A stretch of DNA of 15,649 nucleotides from Verrucomicrobiota bacterium (GCA_027297085.1 JAPUIL010000021.1:1-15649), one strand, 5' to 3'. Counted from the stretch's first letter, positions 1 to 7,609 are shown. Numbers and translations: made by a program. The notes: generated from the letters alone by a model not told the origin.

Positions 1-1
1 A

Positions 2-940
2 CAGGTGATGAATCACACCCCCCAGATCGGACTCGTCTGCTGCTGCCACATTGAAGACTACGAAAACAACATCATCAAAAAGCACGAGAAGACCCGGCCA
101 CAAAAGGAAGATGATCGCACCAAACTCAACGCGACCTTAAACGCTCACCCCGGCCCCGTATTTCTAGCCTACCGCGACGATGAAGCCATTAATGCGATCA
201 TCGACCAAGTAATCGCAGAACCGGCGTTTATAGATTTTACTGCTCCAGACGGCGTCCGGCACACTGTCTGGCGGATTGAGAACACTTCTGAATTGGTGGA
301 AGCTTTTTCCAGAGTACCGGTCTCCTACGTCGCCGATGGTCACCATCGAAGCGCAAGTGCGGCCCGTGTAGGGGCAGAACGCAAGGCCAATAACCCGGAT
401 CACACCGGCGATGAGGACTACAATTGGTTTCTTGCGGTAAACTTTCCGGCAAGCCAACTCAAGATATTGCCTTACAATCGATTGGTTTTCACTCTGAATG
501 GCCATTCAACGGAGGAGTTCCTGGGGAAAGTAAGAGCCGTAGCCCAGGTAACCGAAAACGCGGACCCAAACCCGGATCGCGCAGGACAGGTGAGCATGTT
601 TTTAGAAAACCGTTGGTATGGCATTGAGTTTCCTCAACTCGATACTCTCGATCCGGTTAGCAGACTCGATATCAGTCGCCTGCAAGATGCCATCCTCGGA
701 CCCATCCTGGGCATTGATGATCCCAGAACCAGCGAACGCATCGATTTCATAGGAGGAATCCGTGGAACGGCGGAGCTGGAGAATCGAGTACACCGAGGAG
801 ATGGCCCGGTAGCTTTTTCGATGTATCCGGTCTCCATCGATCAACTGATGGATATCGCTGACGCCGGAGCCACCATGCCTCCAAAAAGCACCTGGTTTGA
901 GCCCAAGCTAAGAAGCGGTCTTTTTGTCCACACCATTTAG
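2..940 (+). CDS. DUF1015 family protein, 5' end cut off by window
   Basis: This is the C-terminal three quarters of a DUF1015-family protein. The frame is open to the left edge, and the GTG/ATG near base 5 is internal rather than the true start. Full-length members are around 400 residues, so roughly 100 are missing. Counting from base 5, family hallmarks include HEKTRPQKEDDR near residues 27-38, YVADGHHRSASAARV near 108-122 and the C-terminal MPPKSTWFEPKLRSGLF block. The biochemical role is not established. Members are often found near serine-biosynthesis genes such as serA, which cannot be checked here because the upstream neighbour is outside the window. The gene ends with TAG at 938-940, convergent with the ribosomal-protein pair. 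Family assignment is firm; function is unknown. Confidence 0.9.
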   Translation, partial: QVMNHTPQIGLVCCCHIEDYENNIIKKHEKTRPQKEDDRTKLNATLNAHPGPVFLAYRDDEAINAIIDQVIAEPAFIDFTAPDGVRHTVWRIENTSELVEAFSRVPVSYVADGHHRSASAARVGAERKANNPDHTGDEDYNWFLAVNFPASQLKILPYNRLVFTLNGHSTEEFLGKVRAVAQVTENADPNPDRAGQVSMFLENRWYGIEFPQLDTLDPVSRLDISRLQDAILGPILGIDDPRTSERIDFIGGIRGTAELENRVHRGDGPVAFSMYPVSIDQLMDIADAGATMPPKSTWFEPKLRSGLFVHTI

Positions 941-982
941 AACTGCCTTTGATCAAGGGTTCGCAACAACTGGCAGCCCGAT

Positions 983-1018
983 TTCAATTAATGTAGCAGG
1001 GATAATACCCTAATTGAA
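983..1018. repeat. AT-rich inverted repeat between convergent genes
   Basis: TTCAATTA (983-990) and TAATTGAA (1011-1018) form a perfect 8-bp inverted repeat around a 20-base loop. The loop side also contains AGGG (998-1001), which can pair with CCCT (1008-1011) at the cost of the innermost outer pair. No T-run follows on either strand, so it is not a classical terminator. It may help end the DUF1015 transcript or be chance structure. Confidence 0.35.
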
Positions 1019-1091
1019 TAAAGATCCCCGACCCAAGCACCCGGGAATAACACGTTTTAAAAAGGGTATAAGTTCCGCGGCCCTTAGTGGC

Positions 1092-1120
1092 ACACAACAA
1101 AGCCCTCTCGAAAGAGGGCT
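1092..1120 (-). terminator. Intrinsic terminator of rpmJ-rpmE
   Basis: A perfect 8-bp stem, AGCCCTCT/AGAGGGCT (1101-1120), closes a four-base loop that reads TTCG on the minus strand. On that strand it is followed by the T-rich tail TTGTTGTGTG. It lies about 28 bases past the rpmE stop. On the plus strand it is followed by A-rich sequence, so it fits minus-strand transcription best. Confidence 0.7.
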
Positions 1121-1148
1121 GAAATTGAAAAAAGAGCGGCAGCTAAAT

Positions 1149-1397
1149 CTAGCTGCGAACCCGGCGGAACTTGTTGTTGAACTTTTCCACGCGACCAGCG
1201 GTATCCACGAATCGCTTTTCACCGGTGTAAGCCGGGTGCGAATCGGAAGTCACATCTTGAACAATTACAAAAAACTCTACCCCATCGATGGTCTCAGTCT
1301 TTTTGGACTTGATCGTTGATTTGGTGAGAAATTTCTTCCCTGAAGAAACGTCTACGAAGCAAACGGGATGGGATTTGGGATGGATATCAGCTTTCAC
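1149..1397 (-). CDS. rpmE: 50S ribosomal protein L31, type B
   Basis: An 82-residue protein of the large ribosomal subunit. It opens with KADIHPKSHPV, has FLTKSTIKSKKTE in the middle and ends with the strongly conserved SHPAYTGEKRFVDTAGRVEKFNNKF. The CXXC zinc-ligand pairs of type-A L31 are absent and only one cysteine is present, so this is the zinc-independent type B (also called rpmE2). The start codon is GTG (1397-1395), preceded by no clear Shine-Dalgarno. It lies 21 bases downstream of rpmJ and is probably translated from the same message, which ends at the hairpin just after the gene. Identification is secure. Confidence 0.95.
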   Translation of the reverse strand: MKADIHPKSHPVCFVDVSSGKKFLTKSTIKSKKTETIDGVEFFVIVQDVTSDSHPAYTGEKRFVDTAGRVEKFNNKFRRVRS

Positions 1398-1418
1398 GGA
1401 TCTAAATGCGGTTGAGGA

Positions 1419-1544
1419 TTATCCCTGGCGAGCTTTGAAGCGGGGATGGGATTTACAAAGGACGTAAACACGGCCCTTGCGCCGAACTACCTGGCAGTCT
1501 GGGTGCCGGTTCTTTAATGTTTTGATGGAAGATGCTACTTTCAT
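1419..1544 (-). CDS. rpmJ: 50S ribosomal protein L36, zinc-free type
   Basis: A 41-residue protein read directly from the minus strand: ATG at 1544-1542, TAA at 1421-1419. It begins [20 protein letters not shown], continues [21 protein letters not shown] and closely resembles the YkgO form of L36. Classical L36 has a CXXC...C...H zinc site. Here the region has NRHPDC with a single cysteine, and one further cysteine in VLCKSHPRF, so the four-ligand site is broken. Its neighbour rpmE, 21 bases downstream, is also the zinc-free form, as in the ykgO-ykgM pair of E. coli. The gene is short enough to be missed by length-filtered gene calling. Confidence 0.93.
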   Translation of the reverse strand: MKVASSIKTLKNRHPDCQVVRRKGRVYVLCKSHPRFKARQG

Positions 1545-1567
1545 GACGAAATCGGGAAAAAGAGAGG

Positions 1568-1585
1568 AAAAAAACCGCTGAGCGG
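1568..1585 (-). terminator. Short GC hairpin with T7 tail, possible terminator after yqgE
   Basis: On the minus strand CCGC-TCA-GCGG is followed immediately by seven T residues (plus-strand A-run 1568-1574). It sits 68 bases past the yqgE stop and 24 bases before the rpmJ start, so it could separate the two transcripts. The stem is only 4 bp, which makes it weak. A TTGACA on the same strand (plus 1592-1597) lies just before it and could be an rpmJ -35 box, in which case the palindrome would be in the promoter spacer. Confidence 0.4.
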
Positions 1586-1652
1586 AAGGGTTGTCAATGG
1601 GGAAATTGGAATATACCCTTGGAAAGCGGAGCTAATTTTTTGCGCAGTTGGC

Positions 1653-2213
1653 CTAATTCAAGGACGGATCATCTGGAGCATGGGCGTCCAGTTGGAACTT
1701 GGGGCCTTGATCGAGAAGGAATTTCCGCCAAAGCGAGTCTCCATCGAGCTCGTCCACAAACTGATTCTTTACTTGGGACAAGATCCAGGATTCCTGCTCC
1801 ATTTCGTCTTCCAGCTGTCCTCCAGACCACCCAGAATAACCCTGATACGCTCTGACGGTGGCGCCAGAAAACTCCATTAGTTCAGCTGCCCGTTCCGGAT
1901 TGATTCCAAAAAACAGTTTAAAGGTAGAATCGGCTTCCGCCCAGATCCAGGCCACCAAAAGTATCTGGTCCGTCGCTACAGGTCCTCCCTTGTAAATGGG
2001 AACCTGAGACAATTGGCCAAAGGCAAATTTCTCCTCAATTTCTCCCAGGCACTTCTCGGTTGGTCGATTGAGAATGACTCCCAGTGCTCCATCTTCCTTG
2101 GAGTGAGCAGACAACAGAACCACCGTGCGTTTGAAATTAGGATCCAACAAGCGTGGATGCGAGACGAGTAAAGTACCCGAGTAATTTTCAGGAAAATTGC
2201 CGATATCTTCCAT
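1653..2213 (-). CDS. YqgE/AlgH family protein (UPF0301)
   Basis: A 186-residue protein of usual family length. Family signatures seen are GTLLVSHPRLLDPNFKRTVVLL (about residues 13-34), GALGVILNRPTE (42-53), KGGPV (75-79) and GYSGWSGGQLEDE (125-137). The molecular function of the family is unresolved: AlgH was named from alginate regulation in Pseudomonas, and most members are annotated only as a conserved fold. The ATG lies 2 bases after the stop of the deaminase gene, so the two are almost certainly co-transcribed and probably translationally coupled. No Shine-Dalgarno is visible, which fits coupling. It is the last gene of this minus-strand group. Family call is firm; role is unknown. Confidence 0.92.
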   Translation of the reverse strand: MEDIGNFPENYSGTLLVSHPRLLDPNFKRTVVLLSAHSKEDGALGVILNRPTEKCLGEIEEKFAFGQLSQVPIYKGGPVATDQILLVAWIWAEADSTFKLFFGINPERAAELMEFSGATVRAYQGYSGWSGGQLEDEMEQESWILSQVKNQFVDELDGDSLWRKFLLDQGPKFQLDAHAPDDPSLN

Positions 2214-2215
2214 TG

Positions 2216-2707
2216 CTAGTTCTTGAGAATGGCGACTCCGGCTTCGGCCAATAGTTCGAGCACAAGCGGGTCGTTATCGTAATCGCGGTGGTATTTAATT
2301 ACTAAAATTCCCGCGGCAGCCAGCACCTTAGCACAGTTGATACAAGGGTAATGAGTCACGTAAGCTGTGGCACCCGCAAGACTGATACCCCGACGAGCAG
2401 CATCGGCAATCGCATTTTGTTCAGCATGCACCGTTCCTTGCTCATGGTTGTCTCGCATGCGGGACTTATGGGGTGCACCGGGTAAAAAACCATTGTACCC
2501 GGCGGCTATCAATCGATTTTTACCTTCGCCTCCGGAAACAATTACACAACCGACATTCAATCGCTCACAACTTGAACGGCTGGCGATAAGAAAAGTGGTC
2601 GCCATAAAATACTCATCCCAGGATAGTCGATGATGCCATGCCTCGATCATTTCTGCTATGGCATCCACCGGACCGAGAGAGATCATTTCATCGCTTAACT
2701 CAGACAT
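2216..2707 (-). CDS. dCMP deaminase-like zinc cytidine deaminase
   Basis: A 163-residue cytoplasmic enzyme of the deoxycytidylate/cytidine deaminase superfamily, expected to deaminate dCMP to dUMP for thymidylate synthesis. The zinc-catalytic signature is complete: HAE at 94-96 (histidine ligand and catalytic glutamate) and PCINC at 121-125 (cysteine ligands). The upstream GYNGFLPGAPH block (70-80) and the C-terminal YHRDYDND...LLAEAGVAI match the ComEB/dCMP deaminase branch rather than tRNA adenosine deaminase TadA. The ATG start has only a poor ribosome-binding site. It follows the PEGA gene by 41 bases and is 2 bases from yqgE, forming one operon. Exact substrate is inferred from similarity; a related nucleotide substrate is possible. 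Confidence 0.88.
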   Translation of the reverse strand: MSELSDEMISLGPVDAIAEMIEAWHHRLSWDEYFMATTFLIASRSSCERLNVGCVIVSGGEGKNRLIAAGYNGFLPGAPHKSRMRDNHEQGTVHAEQNAIADAARRGISLAGATAYVTHYPCINCAKVLAAAGILVIKYHRDYDNDPLVLELLAEAGVAILKN

Positions 2708-2748
2708 AATAACTACTCGATATTCATTCGCCGCCTACACTGGATAAG

Positions 2749-3579
2749 TCAACTCCCGTCCTCGCAAAACCAGTCAGGCAGTTTCATGTGCAAGGTCTGG
2801 CCAGGCTTTATGTTGATGCTCTTCTGAAGTTTAAGGCCATCATGAGAGACCACCTCCACAATTCTCCGGCCCGGCCGGACAAATCGCAACACCTGCCCAT
2901 TCAAAGTATACAGTTCGCCATCCACGAAAACATTAAGGGACTCGAAAGAAAATCCGGCCGTATCTGTTTCCAAAGAAATGGTACATTCTGAAGGAACCAG
3001 GCTGAAAACCAGATCTTCCTCATTACCTCCTACAATCACAATTTCTCGATACTGTGAAATAAATCCCTCCGATTTCACCTCCACGAAGAGTTGAGTGCCG
3101 TCCCGAATATCTCGCTTCCTCCAGGGTGAAACACCCACTTCCTCATCGTCCACAAATACAGTAGCTCCATTGGGAAAAGTCTGAACTCTGATACTCCCCA
3201 AGAGCGGGGTCATGGCGGCCTGAAATGTGACCACCTGCCCCTTTTCCACATTTTCGAACAATTTCTCCTCAGGAAAATAATAGGGATGACTCAAATGTAC
3301 GCGGACCGCCTTGATGCGGCCTTGCTCCACCAGAGTAAACTTGCCGTCTCGGCCTGCCAGACCCACTTCCCGCCGATTCCCGCTTGCTTCATACACACTC
3401 ACTTTGGTGGCGGGCACGGTATAGATGACGATCTTTGCTTCTCCAAACTCGCGAAAGGAGAAATAACTCAGGATAGCCTCCTTCTTCCAAATGCCTACAG
3501 CAGTCACGACTAACAAGCACGCAAAGAAGCAATACTTGAATATCCGTGCACCGGGATCTTCGAAGTGTGATTCATCCAT
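2749..3579 (-). CDS. Membrane-anchored PEGA-domain protein
   Basis: A 276-residue protein with a short charged N-terminus, one hydrophobic segment at about residues 13-31 and a long extracytoplasmic part rich in beta-strand patterns. Residues 128-195 (GSIRVQTFPNGATVFVDDEEVGVSPW and what follows) match the PEGA domain, a small beta-sandwich common in surface or envelope proteins. A second, degenerate beta repeat may follow (NVFVDGELYTLNGQVLRFVRPG, about 215-237). No enzymatic motif is seen. Topology looks like a single-pass anchor with the bulk outside the cytoplasm. It is the first gene of the group leading to the deaminase and yqgE. Domain call is good; the biological role is not known. Confidence 0.75.
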   Translation of the reverse strand: MDESHFEDPGARIFKYCFFACLLVVTAVGIWKKEAILSYFSFREFGEAKIVIYTVPATKVSVYEASGNRREVGLAGRDGKFTLVEQGRIKAVRVHLSHPYYFPEEKLFENVEKGQVVTFQAAMTPLLGSIRVQTFPNGATVFVDDEEVGVSPWRKRDIRDGTQLFVEVKSEGFISQYREIVIVGGNEEDLVFSLVPSECTISLETDTAGFSFESLNVFVDGELYTLNGQVLRFVRPGRRIVEVVSHDGLKLQKSINIKPGQTLHMKLPDWFCEDGS

Positions 3580-3586
3580 AATTTAC

Positions 3587-3614
3587 AATATACCAGCCAT
3601 TTCCTGTCCCGCAA
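3587..3614 (-). promoter_or_regulatory. Possible promoter for the PEGA-deaminase-yqgE operon
   Basis: On the minus strand TTGCGG (plus 3609-3614) and TATATT (plus 3587-3592) are 16 bases apart. The -10 box is only 7 bases before the ATG, so transcription from it would give an almost leaderless message. Read by eye only; other AT-rich hexamers lie nearby (for example around 3648-3656). Confidence 0.3.
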
Positions 3615-3666
3615 GTCAGTTTCGCTTATGCGACAAACAAACGCATATTCTATAAGAAAACACGAT

Positions 3667-5076
3667 TTAGTGAAGTAGGTTATTAATCATCCAGCCCAGT
3701 ATAGGATCCAGATCAGATGCTAAACCCTTCTGTCGAAACAGCATTCGCCCTTGGGTAAATTGAACCGAAGAAGTCAGCTCCCCCTTATTAAAGGAAGCAA
3801 TTGAAAGTCCTGGATTTCCCTCGACCAACTTTTGAGCTGAGTCAGAAATTGAAGCCTTACCGTTCAGTTTAAAAATTAAATCGATAATGAGATTTTCATC
3901 CTCAGCAATCACGAGGCAACCGTTTCCAATGCCAAAAAAATACTGTACCCCATTTCCCAACCAGAAGCCGGCTGGTAGACCTTCAAACTCCAGACTACGA
4001 ATTCTGGTGAATCCAACCACCGAATTGTTTTCGTCCAAACGCAAATTCAAACCTGTTTCTCCAAAGCTCAACTCCGAAAAGACCTCGAATAAATCGCTCA
4101 AATCGGACGCCAAAAATTTACCTCCCAACAAAAGCATAGAACTTTCCTGCCCACTAGGTTTCCATTTGGCCCAACTTCCATCCCAACGATCGAAGATACC
4201 AGATTCCAACTTGTCCAAACCGGAACGGACATCCTTGAAAGTAGCGTCAGAAATGTCTCTCGTCCCTCTATAAATGTAGTTTATATAATTTGTTGCAGAC
4301 GCTCCATCCACTGATCCGAAAACTAAATGTTCGGCAGTCTTGGGTACGAAATCGAATATGATCGGCTTCACCTGAGGTTTCCTGTCGAGCAATCGATAGA
4401 GCCGGGAAAGTGAAGCGGTTCGCATGGATAGAGTGGATACACCGTCGACCATAAATGGATCGATTTCCCAATGAATGGATTCGACAGCCTTAAAATCGCT
4501 AGCCAACCATTGAACAAACGGTGCGAATTGGGCGGCATGGTCAAATAGTCTAGGCCAAAGAATTCCGAGCAAATTTTCCGAAGCAGCCACGTTTTCATTT
4601 ACATGCGTCAAAGCAGGATGCCAACCTTGCATCAAGCCACCAATGACAGCAGTCGATGTCGTTTCACCCAGATGGTCCAGTACGGAATCCAGCACGCCTG
4701 ATTTTTCATCCACAGAACTGCTAGCTCGGACATAAAAGTAGTAGGCGCCTTTATGTATAGTTAGCAGGTTTTCGTTGCTCACCAAGGACTCCCAGTCATC
4801 CGCCGTTTGCTCTTCAACACAAAGCAGCCAATCTAATCCCAATTCGCTCTCAGGTTGATAGAGTAAATAGATCGAAAACGGATTTTCGGAAAACTCCTTA
4901 GGTATTATTGAGCCAGAATAGTTTGGAAACTGGTGCGGCTGCTGAACCTTGGTATAAGCGATCAACAAAGCCGGTTCGTCATCTTGTTGCCCGAAAACCA
5001 TGCCAGAGCCGAAGCTCGAAATAAACAGGCTTATCAACAACCACCTCAGAAAACTATCTGTGACGAATATTTTCAC
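3667..5076 (-). CDS. Secreted protein of unknown function
   Basis: I do not recognise this family. From the GTG at 5076-5074 the product is 469 residues and starts with a typical signal peptide: VKIFVTDSFLRW, a hydrophobic run LLISLFISSFGSG, then a likely cleavage site near MVFG-QQDD. An upstream TTG at 5118 would add 14 residues before the signal peptide and would coincide with the predicted transcription start, so the GTG is preferred. The mature part is soluble-looking, without membrane spans, clear repeats or a catalytic motif, and with few cysteines. It ends with GWMINNLLH. It is divergent from the nif3-like gene and sits 87 bases upstream of the PEGA gene on the same strand, so these two envelope proteins may be related in function. 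The reading frame is convincing, the function open. Confidence 0.75.
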   Translation of the reverse strand: MKIFVTDSFLRWLLISLFISSFGSGMVFGQQDDEPALLIAYTKVQQPHQFPNYSGSIIPKEFSENPFSIYLLYQPESELGLDWLLCVEEQTADDWESLVSNENLLTIHKGAYYFYVRASSSVDEKSGVLDSVLDHLGETTSTAVIGGLMQGWHPALTHVNENVAASENLLGILWPRLFDHAAQFAPFVQWLASDFKAVESIHWEIDPFMVDGVSTLSMRTASLSRLYRLLDRKPQVKPIIFDFVPKTAEHLVFGSVDGASATNYINYIYRGTRDISDATFKDVRSGLDKLESGIFDRWDGSWAKWKPSGQESSMLLLGGKFLASDLSDLFEVFSELSFGETGLNLRLDENNSVVGFTRIRSLEFEGLPAGFWLGNGVQYFFGIGNGCLVIAEDENLIIDLIFKLNGKASISDSAQKLVEGNPGLSIASFNKGELTSSVQFTQGRMLFRQKGLASDLDPILGWMINNLLH

Positions 5077-5122
5077 CCCTCGAGAGAGGCTTTGATATCC
5101 TGGGATGTAAAGACACAATCCC

Positions 5123-5151
5123 TAAATACTGAACTTGCACAGCATTCTCAA
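5123..5151 (-). promoter_or_regulatory. Candidate promoter for the secreted-protein gene
   Basis: TTGAGA (minus strand, plus 5146-5151) and TATTTA (plus 5123-5128) with a 17-base spacer make a good sigma-70-like match. The expected start of transcription is near 5116, which places the GTG at 5076 about 40 bases into the message. Confidence 0.45.
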
Positions 5152-5208
5152 TGGCCGGTTCCAGCTTCCGGTTTGACTTTGCAGTGCCCCGAAGAAAACT
5201 TCCCTGTC

Positions 5209-5964
5209 GTGGCTGCTCTTTCCGACATCATACGCTATTGCAACGATCGAATTCAATTGACCCAGGTTCCAGATTATCAAGGTGCTGAGAACGGGCTTCA
5301 GTTCGAAAACAACGGTACAGTGACTAAAGTAGGAGCCGCTGTAGATGCGGGTCTTGTTCCATTTCAAAAGGCGGTGGACGCAGGCGTGGATTTGCTAATT
5401 GTGCACCACGGGCTGTTTTGGGATCCTGCCTACCCGATTACGGAAACGCGCTACCAAAAATACAAGTTTTGTATTGAAAACAACCTGGCTGTCTACAGCG
5501 CTCACCTGCCACTCGATTGCCATAGAGAAATTGGTAATAATGCGCTGCTGGCAAAAGAGCTCCAACTCAAAACTCTGAACTGGTTCCTGGAATTTGAAGG
5601 CAACCACATTGGACTGATTGCCGAAGGAGGTATAGACAGGAATGAAATCAAACAGCGGCTATCCGATTTGTTTTCCGACGGGATTACTTCCATAGAAAAA
5701 GGAAGCAATTGTCCCCAAAAGATCGCTGTCGTCTCAGGGAGTGGAGCCAGTGCCATCAGTCACTTAAGTGATGCGGGTGTCGATACGTTGATTACGGGAG
5801 AAGTAAAGCAGAATTCCTTCAATCAGGCTGAGGAAGCGGGGCTGAATCTTTACCTATGCGGTCACTACGCCACTGAGACGTTTGGAGTCGCAGCATTGGC
5901 GGGGGAAGTTGCCGGGAAATTTGACCTGGAGTGGGAATTTATTAAAACAGATTGCCCACTCTAA
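5209..5964 (+). CDS. Nif3-like dinuclear metal centre protein
   Basis: A 251-residue Nif3/YbgI/YqfO-family protein, matching the usual length of the short family form. These cytoplasmic proteins bind two metal ions; many are annotated as 'GTP cyclohydrolase 1 type 2 homolog', but a general function is not settled. Metal ligands seen are VHHGLFW (His66, His67), SAHLPLD (Asp103) and GHYATETFG (His219, Glu223). The N-terminal DYQGAENGLQFEN matches the family opening, so I place the start at GTG 5209. The frame is open back to 4933, but that extension overlaps the opposite-strand secreted-protein gene and lacks family similarity. It is convergent with aroQ, with a 33-base gap holding no clear terminator. 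Confidence 0.88.
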   Translation: MAALSDIIRYCNDRIQLTQVPDYQGAENGLQFENNGTVTKVGAAVDAGLVPFQKAVDAGVDLLIVHHGLFWDPAYPITETRYQKYKFCIENNLAVYSAHLPLDCHREIGNNALLAKELQLKTLNWFLEFEGNHIGLIAEGGIDRNEIKQRLSDLFSDGITSIEKGSNCPQKIAVVSGSGASAISHLSDAGVDTLITGEVKQNSFNQAEEAGLNLYLCGHYATETFGVAALAGEVAGKFDLEWEFIKTDCPL

Positions 5965-5997
5965 ATCCTTGATGGGCACGGCAATCAATCTCTATAA

Positions 5998-6426
5998 TTA
6001 AACTGCAAGCTGCTGAAGCGCATAAGAATAACCATTAAATCCGAGACCGGTGATAACACCCTCGGCCACCGCGGCGGTGTAGGAATGTTTTCTGAACTCC
6101 TCTCGGCTATAAATATTGGAAATATGCACCTCAATAACGCGAAGGCCTGAAGCTGAAATGGCATCGCGCAATGCAACGCTCGTATGCGTGTAGGCAGCAC
6201 CGTTGAGAATGACACCGGCCACAGCTTCATCGGACAGCTGTCCGAACAGGTCGACCAAGGTACCCTCATGATTGGATTGATGAAACTGCACGGTTACTCC
6301 GAGCTTCGAGGCTTCCTCTGTGAGACGGCTCTCCAGGTCCTCGAGGGTCTCCGAACCATAAACCTCAGGCTCGCGAGTTCCTAACCGGTTCAGGTTGGGA
6401 CCATTTACAACAGCGATCGTTTTCAT
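5998..6426 (-). CDS. aroQ: 3-dehydroquinate dehydratase, type II
   Basis: A 142-residue type II dehydroquinase, which converts 3-dehydroquinate to 3-dehydroshikimate in the shikimate route to aromatic amino acids. All active-site blocks are present: VNGPNLNRLGTREPEVYG (residues 7-24, with Arg18 and the catalytic Tyr23), FHQSNHEGTLVD (48-59), ILNGAAYTHTSVALRDA (73-89, Asn75 and His81) and EVHISNIYSREEFRKHSY (99-116, His101 and Arg112). Length is normal for the dodecameric enzyme. It lies 44 bases downstream of pgpA on the same strand and is probably the last gene of that operon, although no functional link to phospholipid synthesis is apparent. Confidence 0.97.
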   Translation of the reverse strand: MKTIAVVNGPNLNRLGTREPEVYGSETLEDLESRLTEEASKLGVTVQFHQSNHEGTLVDLFGQLSDEAVAGVILNGAAYTHTSVALRDAISASGLRVIEVHISNIYSREEFRKHSYTAAVAEGVITGLGFNGYSYALQQLAV

Positions 6427-6441
6427 GGGGGCTCATTGATA

Positions 6442-6461
6442 GCGCCAAGGGGCCCCAGCGC
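6442..6461 (-). other. GC-rich hairpin between pgpA and aroQ
   Basis: In the 44-base gap, GCGC (6442-6445) can pair with GCGC (6458-6461) around an internal GGGGCCCC palindrome. No T-run follows on the minus strand, so it is more likely an mRNA processing or stability structure than a terminator, or simply chance in a GC-rich spot. Confidence 0.25.
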
Positions 6462-6470
6462 AAGGGTTTC

Positions 6471-7004
6471 TTAGCTCACGTAATTTTCCAGGTACCCTGC
6501 ATAAAAAGCAATCACGGCCAGGACATGGAGAGCTATCGAGGTCAATACAGCTGCGGCAAGATCGTCCGCCACTACTCCGACGCCGCCGGGAAGATCCTGT
6601 AGCCGCTTTATACCGAATGGTTTTAACACGTCGAACAGTCGAAAAAACAGAAATCCCGCCAGCAGCACAACCCAGCCAATACCTGTATGCAACAATGGCT
6701 TCGATCCGATAAAACACAGTGGAATAACCACAAACTCATCCAGCACAATTTTTCCCGGATCCCGCAATCCAAGACGCAGCTCAGCTTCCCAACAAATTTG
6801 CACTGCTATATATAAAGAAAGAAGAGAAAAAAGAAGGGTTCCCAGGTAGTTCAAGTTCCAAAACGCAACCGAGAACCAAATGATTCCAGCCAGACTGCCC
6901 CAGGTACCGGGAGCCGTTTTAATATTTCCCACCGGACCAAGAGTAGCCACATTTACAACTACCTTTTCGGGTAATATTTTAACCCACAAGTGCTGCTTCA
7001 TCAT
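6471..7004 (-). CDS. pgpA: Phosphatidylglycerophosphatase A
   Basis: A 177-residue integral membrane enzyme that removes the phosphate from phosphatidylglycerophosphate to give phosphatidylglycerol. Family blocks are GNIKTAPGTWGSLAG (26-40), RDPGKIVLDEF (81-91), GFLFFRLFDVLKPFGIKRLQ (117-136) and PGGVGVVADDLAA (139-151), with the conserved acidic residues retained. About four hydrophobic segments are visible (roughly 37-50, 52-70, 110-124 and 150-172). The ATG overlaps the pgsA stop as ATGA, so translation is coupled to the gene making its substrate. A second ATG follows directly; either would give the same enzyme less one residue. Confidence 0.95.
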   Translation of the reverse strand: MMKQHLWVKILPEKVVVNVATLGPVGNIKTAPGTWGSLAGIIWFSVAFWNLNYLGTLLFSLLSLYIAVQICWEAELRLGLRDPGKIVLDEFVVIPLCFIGSKPLLHTGIGWVVLLAGFLFFRLFDVLKPFGIKRLQDLPGGVGVVADDLAAAVLTSIALHVLAVIAFYAGYLENYVS

Positions 7005-7609
7005 TTTGAAGAGGAATCATTGGATCCGAAAAACAATCTCCAATATTTGATCATGTAACTGGAACCTGAATACACAGTCAGCAAAGTAGCGATTAAAAAC
7101 AGTGACCACCCACCATAATAAAAGAAGCCGACCGCCCAGTCCAAATCGATAGTTACAAAAGGCTGCCAGTCCACTTCCAGAGCTCGCGCCACTATGAGCG
7201 CTCCGATTGCCATAATTTGAAAAACGGTTTTGATCTTCCCGGCTTTCTCAGCAGGCAACACTACATTTTTGGCGGCTGCCACCATACGCAACCCAGTTAT
7301 TAAAAACTCCCGGCTCATGATCAGAAGTACCATAAACATCATCCAATCGAGCAGCACACCCAGCCCTAAAAACAAGATAAACAGTCCTACGGTCAGAATC
7401 TTGTCAGTCAAGGCATCCATCAGTTGACCGAACACTGAAATAATGCCCATTTCACGGGCGATTTTCCCATCCAGCCAATCGGTTAAGCCTGCCACCACAA
7501 ACACAAAAAAGGCCAGGGAGTCTGCAAAACGAAACTCCCAATACATCAACACGGCGATCAAGAACAGAAAGGGAACTCTCGATAGTGTTAGTAGGTTGGG
7601 AAGGTTCAT
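7001..7609 (-). CDS. pgsA: CDP-diacylglycerol-glycerol-3-phosphate 3-phosphatidyltransferase
   Basis: A 202-residue membrane enzyme that joins CDP-diacylglycerol and glycerol-3-phosphate to form phosphatidylglycerophosphate. The CDP-alcohol phosphotransferase signature DGxxAR-x8-GxxxDxxxD is complete at residues 47-69 (Asp47, Gly48, Ala51, Arg52, Gly61, Asp65, Asp69), and Asp44 is also in place. The protein opens with NLPNLLTLSRV, a standard start for the family, and has several transmembrane stretches. A GAGGAA lies 11 bases before the ATG and may act as the ribosome-binding site. It overlaps pgpA by 4 bases, placing consecutive pathway steps in one operon. Other CDP-alcohol transferases share the motif, but the opening, length and partner gene favour PgsA. 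Confidence 0.95.
   Translation of the reverse strand: MNLPNLLTLSRVPFLFLIAVLMYWEFRFADSLAFFVFVVAGLTDWLDGKIAREMGIISVFGQLMDALTDKILTVGLFILFLGLGVLLDWMMFMVLLIMSREFLITGLRMVAAAKNVVLPAEKAGKIKTVFQIMAIGALIVARALEVDWQPFVTIDLDWAVGFFYYGGWSLFLIATLLTVYSGSSYMIKYWRLFFGSNDSSSK

Noticed and set aside
1014..1319. 101-codon plus-strand frame over rpmE and its terminator
   Set aside because: It lies antisense to rpmE, includes the terminator hairpin, and has no recognisable product.
4933..5208. N-terminal extension of the Nif3-like frame
   Set aside because: It lies over the signal-peptide end of the opposite-strand gene, has no family similarity, and the Nif3 fold is complete from 5209.
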